Of a stretch of 25,877 bases of DNA, positions 7,807 to 14,852 are shown one piece after another. The position numbers and the translations under genes are program-made. The number at the start of each line of letters is the position of its first letter. Within the stretch, counting starts at the first letter, position 1. A model generated the notes under the pieces. It had not been told where the DNA came from and searched no databases. It saw only the letters and a program-made list of their open reading frames with translations. This stretch comes from DATDWC01 sp035289805 (GTDB lineage: Bacteria; Patescibacteriota; Gracilibacteria; Peribacterales; Peribacteraceae), in the NCBI GenBank assembly GCA_035289805.1, contig DATDWC010000096.1:1-25877 (forward strand), given 5' to 3'.

Positions 7807-9168
7807 TTAGACGAGAGCGAGCCTCGACGCAGTGAATGCGGGGGTATTTGCAGTCTGGAACTCTTCCCCCAGGGGGCAGACATCGAGAACCAAGGTCTTA
7901 AAGAGTTCCTCCATGCGACGAACAACTGCGGTAGGAGTTTCGCCCGTGACGAGCACCCATCCTGCCACCTCGTAGCCATCCGGGGGAACGGCGATCGAAT
8001 CGCCCACCTTGCTCCCGACAAACATATCAAACACATCCGGCTGCGCGCGGAGCTCTTCGAACCCTTCCATCGCGGTGATCGTTCCACTGATCTGGGGGAT
8101 GAAGTACTTGGCAAATGCGGCGAGGGGCTTCTCCGCCAGTCGCTCGGAAAACGGTTTTCCAAGCGCTACCTCACAACCAGCCTTCACCATGTTGAATCCC
8201 GTGGATGCAAGCACGCTACTGAAGATATCGTCGCCACCCATGCGGGAGGCAATCTCAATCACCTGTGGTCCGCGGCTACTCATCTTGATCTCGACGTGCG
8301 CAAGGCTATCGCGCACTCCGAGTGCAATGAGCGCGCTCTTCGTTTCCTCTTCGATTGCTGTGCGGACTTCGAGAGGGACGCGCGGTGGGGTGATATCCCC
8401 TGTCTCCACAAAGAACGGGAGTTGCATCTTGGTCTTCTCGTGAATGCAGATCACATTTGGAACACTGTTCTGGATCACGCATTCCACGCTGAACTCGGTA
8501 CCATCCACGTACTCCTGGTAGACGAATGTGCCGCACTCCACAGTCTGCATTCCTTCGTAGGGGTGCTCTTTGTAGCTCTTCGAAATGTAATCGTACTGCT
8601 CGATGGCCTTCAACGCATTCGGTACATAGACCACGTAGAGACTATCGGAGCCATAGAGAGGTTTCATGATTGCGGGGAATCCGACTGTCCGCATGGCCTC
8701 ATGGAGATCTTCATTCGAGCGGATGAGCTTCTGGCGCACACCGTTGCATCCTTTTTTACGGAAGGTCTCGTGCATTGCGTATTTGCTCCTCGTGAGAAAT
8801 CCGGTTTCGATACTGTTCCCCACAAATCCAAACTCCTTGCAAATCCTTGCATGGAGCGGAATCTCCTCCTCCCAGAATGTAATCGCACCATTCGGAGGGT
8901 TCTTCATCCTGGCAAAGGACTCTCGCAGAGCCTCTATAATAAAGTCCTGGGGGGCTTTTTCCGGGACAATGATCCACTCATCCACGTAGGGCCTGGCCCA
9001 GTCTGCAACCTCTGTGTGGAGCACAACAACCCGAAGCCCCAATTCCTTCATAATGCGTGGAATAAAGGCTTTCTTGGCAGATCCTATATTCACCAAAAGA
9101 ATAGTAAGACCCTTGAGGAGTGGTTTTTCCAATGGTTGTGAGGGGGTAGGAATAGTATGTAGTAACAT
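7807..9168 (-). CDS. ATP-grasp carboxylate-amine ligase (amino-acid ligase-like)
   Basis: A 453-residue ATP-grasp enzyme from ATG 9168; a TTG at 9177 would add three residues and is less likely. The N-terminal domain (GLTILLVNIGSAKKAF) resembles a biotin-carboxylase-like pre-ATP-grasp fold. The ATP-binding lysine is in AIMKPLYGSDSLYV (K169). HVEIKMSSRGPQVIEIASR (from 291) carries the Mg2+/ATP glutamates E293 and E305 and R309, closely resembling L-amino-acid ligases and carnosine-synthase-type enzymes. A C-terminal domain of about 130 residues follows. These enzymes activate a carboxylate as acyl phosphate and join it to an amine, commonly making dipeptides. It shares a strand with the EamA transporter (117-base gap, no gene or clear terminator seen there) and converges on the aminotransferase. 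The substrate is unknown. Confidence 0.85.
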   Translation of the reverse strand: MLLHTIPTPSQPLEKPLLKGLTILLVNIGSAKKAFIPRIMKELGLRVVVLHTEVADWARPYVDEWIIVPEKAPQDFIIEALRESFARMKNPPNGAITFWEEEIPLHARICKEFGFVGNSIETGFLTRSKYAMHETFRKKGCNGVRQKLIRSNEDLHEAMRTVGFPAIMKPLYGSDSLYVVYVPNALKAIEQYDYISKSYKEHPYEGMQTVECGTFVYQEYVDGTEFSVECVIQNSVPNVICIHEKTKMQLPFFVETGDITPPRVPLEVRTAIEEETKSALIALGVRDSLAHVEIKMSSRGPQVIEIASRMGGDDIFSSVLASTGFNMVKAGCEVALGKPFSERLAEKPLAAFAKYFIPQISGTITAMEGFEELRAQPDVFDMFVGSKVGDSIAVPPDGYEVAGWVLVTGETPTAVVRRMEELFKTLVLDVCPLGEEFQTANTPAFTASRLALV

Positions 9169-9285
9169 AAAATGCAATTTTGTGAAGTGTACGTCCTCCG
9201 TAGGAAAAAATCAAGGGTCAGTGGAGAAGACCTTGGGGAGCGCAGGGAGGGGTATTTCTAGGGACACCCTTTGGAAACCCTCCTC

Positions 9286-10281
9286 TTAGACGTGCCTCGG
9301 AATCGAATGAATGACAGGAATCGGCATGATACGTTTCCTTAACTTTAAGAAATCCAGTGGATGCTGGAGTGCCGCCGGAATCGAGAGTTGCTCAATCATC
9401 AGCCCACAGAGAATGAAGATCCCTCCCACTATCTGATACGAAGCGATCTGCTCACCCAAGATCAAGTGAGCAAAGATAATGCCAGAGAGTGGATTACCGA
9501 TATCAATGAGTGAGAGTGTAGTTGCAGGGAGGCGCTCAATCGCTTCGTAGAAAAACGTGAGATTTAAGTAGCGAGAGAAGAAAGCGAATGCCACGAGGAG
9601 CGCCACCTTTTCCAAGGGGAACGCTTTGACCTCTGCAAGAAAGGAATAGTGGAAGAAGAGGCTGATGAAGAACGCTGCTGCAATCCCGACGATATTCCTG
9701 ATCACAATTGTGAGCTCGGGCATGACGTGCGAAAGGTGCTTCTTAAAGAGAATGGCGCCCAATGCATAGGTAAAGGACCCAAGCAGAATGAGGAGATCTC
9801 CCACATGCATTGCAGAAGTCCCATCCATCGGGATCAAATTAATGATCGCGACACCAAAAAGCACCGTCGCTGCACCTACAACCTGGGTCCGCGTGAGTGT
9901 TTCCCGGAGGAACAACCTTGCAAGGACAATGATGAAAATGATTTCCATCGAAGACAGAATAGAAGCATTGATTGCCGAGGTGCGGGCAAGTCCAGAGAAC
10001 CAGAGGAACGGCGCAATGACGGAATTTAAAATACCAATAAGGGCAGAAAACCAGAGCGATCGGGTATCCATTTCCAGTAACTTTTTAAGAAGTGGCGCAA
10101 GACCAAATGTCATGATGATGAAAACCGCAGTGAGTGCTTCGCTCAATATGAGGAGCGTCACCGGCGAAAGGAACGGCGTGAGACCTTTGGCAAGAGCACT
10201 GTACGTCCCACCCCACATCAATGCTCCAAATGCGAGCATCAAACCAAGCCTCCGCTGATCCATTTTTGGCTTCTGTTTCAT
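9286..10281 (-). CDS. EamA/DMT-superfamily transporter
   Basis: A 331-residue protein with about ten hydrophobic helices in two homologous halves, the pattern of two EamA domains in the drug/metabolite transporter superfamily. Half one starts at GLMLAFGALMWGGTYSALAK and half two near GDLLILLGSFTYALGAILFK. The conserved end-of-half signatures are FLRETLTRTQVVGAATVLFG and LILGEQIASYQIVGGIFILC. Relatives export or import amino acids and other small metabolites; substrates cannot be read from sequence. Upstream of and on the same strand as the ATP-grasp ligase, it could move that enzyme's product or substrate. It has an extended -10 promoter about 20 bases upstream. A start at Met7 is also possible. 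Confidence 0.9.
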   Translation of the reverse strand: MKQKPKMDQRRLGLMLAFGALMWGGTYSALAKGLTPFLSPVTLLILSEALTAVFIIMTFGLAPLLKKLLEMDTRSLWFSALIGILNSVIAPFLWFSGLARTSAINASILSSMEIIFIIVLARLFLRETLTRTQVVGAATVLFGVAIINLIPMDGTSAMHVGDLLILLGSFTYALGAILFKKHLSHVMPELTIVIRNIVGIAAAFFISLFFHYSFLAEVKAFPLEKVALLVAFAFFSRYLNLTFFYEAIERLPATTLSLIDIGNPLSGIIFAHLILGEQIASYQIVGGIFILCGLMIEQLSIPAALQHPLDFLKLRKRIMPIPVIHSIPRHV

Positions 10282-10298
10282 GGGTATGTGTTAATTAC

Positions 10299-10307
10299 AT
10301 TATAACA
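10299..10307 (-). promoter_or_regulatory. extended -10 promoter of the EamA transporter gene
   Basis: On the minus strand TGTTATAAT combines a perfect -10 TATAAT with the TGn extension, which can work without a good -35; none is obvious 17 bases upstream. The expected transcript begins near 10292, leaving a leader of about 11 bases before ATG 10281. Confidence 0.65.
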
Positions 10308-10394
10308 CTTTTGTCACAAAATTGCTATTCTCTCCTCAGGTGATCAGGAGGGCAGAAACTTACAATACGAAAATGGCGAGAGGGGTCACCCTCC

Positions 10395-10466
10395 TTGACT
10401 TTGATCGGTGCTTCCCTAGGCTAATGCCAGTTTTAAATGGAGGAGAGCCACTCCTCTGCAGTTTTT
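10395..10466 (+). promoter_or_regulatory. candidate hppA promoter and terminator-like leader hairpin
   Basis: TTGACT (10395-10400) with TAGGCT 16 bases later (10417-10422) is a possible weak promoter. A second -10-like TACAAT occurs at 10361. A hairpin with GAGGAG (10440-10445) and CTCCTC (10451-10456) arms, followed 5 bases later by TTTTTCTTT, could act as an attenuator before ATG 10494. The 212-base divergent spacer also holds two smaller inverted repeats (CTCCT/AGGAG and GAGGG/CCCTC) at 10333-10396. I could not fit it to a known riboswitch. Confidence 0.35.
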
Positions 10467-10493
10467 CTTTACTTACCTTCCTTTCCTTTCATC

Positions 10494-12611
10494 ATGGCAC
10501 TCACCCTCGAACTCTTTGCTCCCGCTATTGGCATTTTGGGACTCCTTTGGAGCCTCGTTTTCTGGCATGGGGTAAAGAAGGGGGGAAACGGAACGCCAGC
10601 AATGCAGAAAGTTGCTGCTGCTATTTTAAAAGGCTCGAACGCATTCGTGAGACGGCAATATAGGACGATCGCCATTTTGTGCTTGATCGTCGGCGTGGGA
10701 ATTACGGTTGCATACGGGGTGACGGGTGGAGCGGAAGGGTGGACAAAAGGATATGAAGTTGGCGGATCGTTCCTCCTTGGCGCGGTGCTTTCCGGGCTTT
10801 CCGGCATTGTTTCGATGATTGTTGCAACGCGCGCAAATTTGAAGACTGCTGATGCATCCACCCATGGAATTGATGCAGCGCTCAAAATGGCGCTCCGGAG
10901 CGGCACGGTTTCCGCAATCGTGATCACGGCACTCTCACTACTTGGAATCTCTGGCCTCTATCTCCTCTATAAGTTTGGTCTCAATCGATCAGTGGAGAGC
11001 ATTCCCGCACTCATCGTCGGCTATGGATTCGGCGCATCGTTCGTGGCGCTCTTCGCACAGCTTGGCGGAGGGATCTACACGAAGGCCGCTGACGTTGGCG
11101 CAGATCTCGTCGGGAAAATTGAAGCAGGTATTCCAGAGGATGACCCAAGAAATCCCGCAGTGATTGCCGATCTCGTCGGTGATAACGTTGGTGATTGCGC
11201 AGGTCGCGGTGCGGATTTGTTTGAATCGATTTCCGCAGAAAACATCGGCGCCATGGTGCTTGGCGCTGCGCTCTACCCGTACTTTGGCATTAAGGGAGTT
11301 CTCTTCCCTCTCGTCTTCCGCGCACTCGGTCTCATTGCTTCCGTAATCGGTGTCTATACCGTGAAGGTAAAGAAGAACGATACGCCGATGAAGGCAATGA
11401 CACGTGGATTCTGGGTGACGGCAGTGCTCACCTCGATCGCTCTATATTTCACTTCTCACTACATGTTTTCGACGGCCCATCTCCTCGTTGAGCCAGGGTC
11501 GAAAGCTCTTTCGGGTGAATCCATGTTCAGCGTCCAGACATGGTACTTCTTCGCAGGAATCGTCGGCGTACTCTGCTCGATCGCCTTCGTCTACATCACA
11601 GATTACTACACGGGGAAGCAGCACCGCCCGGTGCAGGCGATCGCAAAGGCCTCGACCACGGGTCATGCGACAAATATTATCGAGGGAACAGCAATTGGTA
11701 TGGAATCCACGGCGCTCTCGGTGCTCGCGGTGTGCGCGGCACTTTACGGATCCTACTGGTTCGGTTCGCAGACTGGCCTTTTACATGGCGGCATTTATGG
11801 AACAGCGGTTGCGACCATGGGCATGCTCGCAGTTGTTGGCTACGTGCTTGCGATGGATATGTTTGGACCGATTACGGATAACGCAGGTGGCATCGTGGAG
11901 ATGAGCAAAGCTCCGGAAAATATGAGAGTAGTAACAGATGAACTCGATGCCTGTGGTAACACAACGAAGGCTCTCACCAAAGGGTACGCGGTGGGCTCCG
12001 CGGCGCTCGCAGCATTCCTCCTCTTCTCCGCATTTTTGGAGGAAGCGAAACTTACGGTCGTCGATCTTGCAAAGGTAGAAGTGTTCATCGGCGCGTTCCT
12101 CGGCGCTATGGTCGTGTTCTTCTTCACCTCGCTCGCTATGCGCTCCGTGGGTCGTGCTGCAGGAGTGATTGTGGAGGAAGTGCGCCGCCAGTTCCGCGAG
12201 AAGAAGGGAATCATGGAGGGGCACGAAGATCCTGATTACGCCGCATGTGTGGATATCGCGACACGAGCTGCGTTAAAAGAGATGATTCTCCCCGGAATCG
12301 TCGCAATTGTTGCTCCAGTGATTGTCGGCGTTGTATTCCGTGCGGAAGCAGCTGCGGGACTCTTGATGGTCGGTACGATTGTCGGTGTGATTCTCGCCTG
12401 CTACCTGAATAACGCTGGTGGCGCATGGGATAACGCGAAGAAGTACATCGAAGGAGGCGCCTACGGCGGTAAGAAGAGTTTTGCTCACCAAGCTGCAGTC
12501 ACAGGTGATACCGTTGGTGATCCCTTTAAGGATACAGCGGGTCCCTCGCTCCACGTTTTGATCAAGCTCTTCTCCACTCTCACTCTCGCACTCGCGACAT
12601 TGTTTATATAA
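10494..12611 (+). CDS. hppA: K+-independent H+-translocating membrane pyrophosphatase
   Basis: From ATG 10494 (705 residues) this is a full-length membrane-bound pyrophosphatase that uses PPi hydrolysis to pump ions, with about 16 membrane helices. The catalytic loops are present: KAADVGADLVGKIEAGIPED with DDPRNPAVIADLVGDNVGDC after it, DNAGGI, and GDTVGDPFKDTAGPSLH near the C-terminus. In GNTTKALTKG, K492 and T495 occupy the positions (460/463 in Carboxydothermus numbering) that mark K+-independent, H+-pumping enzymes; K+-dependent and Na+-pumping ones have Ala there. The upstream start at 10437 is rejected because it adds a non-family N-terminus over the leader hairpin. A C/T-rich tract (CCTTCCTTTCCTTTC) precedes the start. 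It is a single-gene unit closed by an intrinsic terminator. Confidence 0.97.
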   Translation: MALTLELFAPAIGILGLLWSLVFWHGVKKGGNGTPAMQKVAAAILKGSNAFVRRQYRTIAILCLIVGVGITVAYGVTGGAEGWTKGYEVGGSFLLGAVLSGLSGIVSMIVATRANLKTADASTHGIDAALKMALRSGTVSAIVITALSLLGISGLYLLYKFGLNRSVESIPALIVGYGFGASFVALFAQLGGGIYTKAADVGADLVGKIEAGIPEDDPRNPAVIADLVGDNVGDCAGRGADLFESISAENIGAMVLGAALYPYFGIKGVLFPLVFRALGLIASVIGVYTVKVKKNDTPMKAMTRGFWVTAVLTSIALYFTSHYMFSTAHLLVEPGSKALSGESMFSVQTWYFFAGIVGVLCSIAFVYITDYYTGKQHRPVQAIAKASTTGHATNIIEGTAIGMESTALSVLAVCAALYGSYWFGSQTGLLHGGIYGTAVATMGMLAVVGYVLAMDMFGPITDNAGGIVEMSKAPENMRVVTDELDACGNTTKALTKGYAVGSAALAAFLLFSAFLEEAKLTVVDLAKVEVFIGAFLGAMVVFFFTSLAMRSVGRAAGVIVEEVRRQFREKKGIMEGHEDPDYAACVDIATRAALKEMILPGIVAIVAPVIVGVVFRAEAAAGLLMVGTIVGVILACYLNNAGGAWDNAKKYIEGGAYGGKKSFAHQAAVTGDTVGDPFKDTAGPSLHVLIKLFSTLTLALATLFI

Positions 12612-12641
12612 ATGAGGCGATCATTCCATAGCAAATCCTTT

Positions 12642-12674
12642 ACACCCGGGCGTAGAAACCCCGGGTGTTTTTTT
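12642..12674 (+). terminator. intrinsic terminator after hppA
   Basis: Perfect 9-bp arms ACACCCGGG (12642-12650) and CCCGGGTGT (12660-12668) enclose a 9-base loop and run into seven Ts (12668-12674). It is the clearest Rho-independent terminator in the window, 30 bases after the hppA stop. Confidence 0.95.
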
Positions 12675-12731
12675 ATCGAAGCGCATTCTTTTCTCAGAGG
12701 AATGAATGAAATTAAAACAGCCCCAAGTCTC

Positions 12732-12760
12732 TCGACAAATTCGGAGAAAGGAGATATACT
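12732..12760 (+). promoter_or_regulatory. promoter of the DUF5671 gene, predicted leaderless
   Basis: TCGACA (12732-12737, 5 of 6) and TATACT (12755-12760, 5 of 6) are separated by exactly 17 bases. ATG at 12769 lies 9 bases after the -10, so transcription should start at or within two bases of the start codon. This supports the internal Met over the longer reading that begins at 12706. Confidence 0.7.
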
Positions 12761-12768
12761 TCGCGTCT

Positions 12769-13842
12769 ATGCAAACACGCCCCCTCGAAGAATTCATTAC
12801 TCATGCAAGGAAGAAAGGCATGGATCACGCAACGATCAGGATGCTCCTCCTCTCCTCAGGTTGGAAGGAGCGTGATGTGGCACAAGCGCTCTCCGCAGAG
12901 GGGCTCGATATGCCGGTACCGGTACCACCGGATGCCGGGGGAGCCAGAGATGCGTTCTTCCATTTGATCAGCTTTGCAGCACTCTACACGCTTGTGATTA
13001 GCTCCATTGCTCTCTTCTTCCAGTACATTGAACGATTATTCCCCGATCCCGCGACGGATTACAGTTACTCGATCAATAATTTCTCTGGCATTCGCTGGGG
13101 GATGGCTGCAGTGCTCGTCTCCTTTCCACTGCTTCTCTGGATGTCCAAAATCATCCAGGGGGAAATGCGTAAACATCCGGAGAAGTCGTGGAGCGGTGTG
13201 CGGCGGTGGCTCACCTACATCACGCTCTTCGTTGCTGCCTGCGCAATGATGGGCGATGTGATCACGCTCATCTTCTCGCTCCTCGAGGGTGAACTCTCAC
13301 TTCGATTCCTTCTCAAAGTCCTCACAGTGTTCGTCTCCGCGGGTCTCACATTCACCTACTACTTTCTGGCACTCAAAACTTCTCCTGCTTCGGCGGCTTC
13401 CAAGCAACTTAATGTGAGCTTCCTCACAATGACCTCCGTGATCGTTGCCATTGCAATCGTCTGGGGACTCGTCCTCTCTGGTTCCCCAGCTGCGCAGCGC
13501 CTCCGGAGGTTCGATGAGAAGCGCATCGAACATCTACGAGTCATCCACCAGGAAATTCTGAATATTGTCTTTAACGGGCAACCCTACCCTCCCGATGCTT
13601 CGCCGCAACAACCACTCCCCTCCTCCCTTGAGGAAGTGGTAGCCAAAGCTGTGTATCAACGGCCGGAAATTTTTGATCCAGAAACCGGGATGCCCTACGA
13701 ATATCGCGTCGTGAACAGCACCACCTACGAGTTCTGCGCCACATTCTCTACAGTGCGGAACGATCAATACGATATTCAGTGGAACCATCCTGCGGGACGT
13801 TACTGCTTTACGCGAGATGTGACGGATATGAAGGTGAGGTAG
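12769..13842 (+). CDS. DUF5671-type multi-pass membrane protein
   Basis: A 357-residue protein of unknown function. A short N-terminal helical region (EEFITHARKKGMDHATIRML to about 45) suggests a UBA-like or DNA/protein-binding fold. Four or five membrane helices follow at about 62-85, 110-128, 148-168, 177-198 and 215-235, in the DUF5671 style common in Patescibacteria. A soluble C-terminal part contains FDPETGMPYEYRV and YEFCATF, a motif I recall from many such proteins in that group. The start is chosen because a good promoter ends 8 bases upstream and the preceding 21 codons look non-coding. The SLH protein gene follows after 20 bases and may be cotranscribed. Function is not known. Confidence 0.75.
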   Translation: MQTRPLEEFITHARKKGMDHATIRMLLLSSGWKERDVAQALSAEGLDMPVPVPPDAGGARDAFFHLISFAALYTLVISSIALFFQYIERLFPDPATDYSYSINNFSGIRWGMAAVLVSFPLLLWMSKIIQGEMRKHPEKSWSGVRRWLTYITLFVAACAMMGDVITLIFSLLEGELSLRFLLKVLTVFVSAGLTFTYYFLALKTSPASAASKQLNVSFLTMTSVIVAIAIVWGLVLSGSPAAQRLRRFDEKRIEHLRVIHQEILNIVFNGQPYPPDASPQQPLPSSLEEVVAKAVYQRPEIFDPETGMPYEYRVVNSTTYEFCATFSTVRNDQYDIQWNHPAGRYCFTRDVTDMKVR

Positions 13843-13862
13843 AAACCCTTCCCTCCTCTGCT

Positions 13863-14852
13863 ATGCTTTCCAGCGTGCATTCCCCATTCCGTCTCCTCCT
13901 CGGCACCCTCGCAGTCTTTGGAATCGGTATCGTGACGGGTAATGCAATTGCGCAGCGCTCTGCTCGTTCATCTTTTTTTTCCGATGTGGAAGTGGGAACA
14001 GAAGCAGGGGACGCGATCTCTCGGTATGCCTCGCTTGGAATGATGCAGGGGTATGGGAATGGCCTCTTTGGTCCACAGGACGAAATCACGCGAGCACAGG
14101 CAGCAATCCTCTTTGCACGAATAGAAGATCGTCTGATTGCACCACTCCGGGAGCAAGTGGAGGAGTTGCGAAAAGCTCTCGATCTCGGCTCTTGTGGCGA
14201 TGGAATGGTGCAGACAGGAGAGGAATGCGACGATCAGAACAATTTTGATGATGATGGCTGTTCGCATGCTTGTCTCCATGAGATTTTTTTTAATGAGGGA
14301 TGCCCGGGAGGGTACAAAATCGGAGAGGGCTTCCCTTCTCCCGACGGCTGTAATTCATGTGTGTGTACAAGTAGTGGCCCCGCATGCACCAAGATGTTCT
14401 GCCCCCCACCGGAGCCAGAACCTATTCCAGAACCAGAGCCAACACCTGAGCCCGAACCTGAGCCCCAATCCCCTCCTCTCTGCGGCAACGGTATCTGCGA
14501 ACTCTACGAAAACGTCCTCCCTCCCCATCGCCGATTCCACTGCCCAGAGGATTGTACCGGCGCAGAGCCGCAGCACGAATGCGCAGCAAAAAAGCAGACA
14601 CTTCTTCAGCTCAATGCAGAGGACACCAAGTGCGGCTCCACAGCAGATTGCATCATGGTTCGCCAGAGCTGCCCGCATATTACCTGTGGCATTGCCGTCA
14701 ATAAATCAAACTATCCAAGCTTCGTACTTGCTATGGACGACACCCTCGAAACCTGCAGACGCGAGGGTTCCACCCCGCAGTGTGTTCTCTGCTCCTACAA
14801 CGCCGCAGTCTGCGAGAACGGGCAGTGCATCGTAAAGAAGGAACGGGAGTAA
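13863..14852 (+). CDS. secreted SLH-domain protein with Cys-rich myxo-type repeat
   Basis: Starting at ATG 13863 gives 329 residues beginning with a hydrophobic signal segment (about 10-30). A single S-layer homology domain follows (FSDVEVGTEAGDAISRYASLG through ITRAQAAILFARI, about 38-86), then a short coiled helix. Next is a Myxococcus-type Cys repeat (CGDGMVQTGEECDDQNN, from 111). Further on come a CNSCVCTS Cys motif, a Pro/Glu linker of repeated PEPEP (about 181-202) and a second Cys-rich region starting CGNGICELYENV. SLH domains normally attach proteins to cell-wall polymers. The longer reading from 13779 overlaps the upstream gene and lacks a signal peptide. A C/T-rich tract (CCCTTCCCTCCTCT) precedes the start. 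It converges stop-to-stop with the TMTC-like gene with no gap. Confidence 0.8.
   Translation: MLSSVHSPFRLLLGTLAVFGIGIVTGNAIAQRSARSSFFSDVEVGTEAGDAISRYASLGMMQGYGNGLFGPQDEITRAQAAILFARIEDRLIAPLREQVEELRKALDLGSCGDGMVQTGEECDDQNNFDDDGCSHACLHEIFFNEGCPGGYKIGEGFPSPDGCNSCVCTSSGPACTKMFCPPPEPEPIPEPEPTPEPEPEPQSPPLCGNGICELYENVLPPHRRFHCPEDCTGAEPQHECAAKKQTLLQLNAEDTKCGSTADCIMVRQSCPHITCGIAVNKSNYPSFVLAMDDTLETCRREGSTPQCVLCSYNAAVCENGQCIVKKERE

Noticed and set aside
8296..9141. 281-residue open frame on the plus strand opposite the ATP-grasp gene
   Set aside because: The minus strand carries all the ATP-grasp motifs; the plus-strand frame has none and is a codon-bias shadow.
9169..9177. TTG start for the ATP-grasp gene
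   Set aside because: ATG at 9168 is only three codons downstream and is the more usual start; neither has a ribosome binding site.
9178..9285. Possible small gene or RNA between the ATP-grasp and EamA genes
   Set aside because: No open frame with a start signal, tRNA-like fold or convincing terminator was visible in the 108 bases.
10437..10493. Upstream in-frame start for hppA adding 19 residues
   Set aside because: The extra residues are not family-like and cover the leader hairpin; ATG 10494 fits the usual N-terminus.
10320..10493. Fluoride riboswitch before hppA
   Set aside because: GGTGAT and GGCTAATGCC fragments recall it, but their order and pairing do not fit the crcB motif consensus as I know it.
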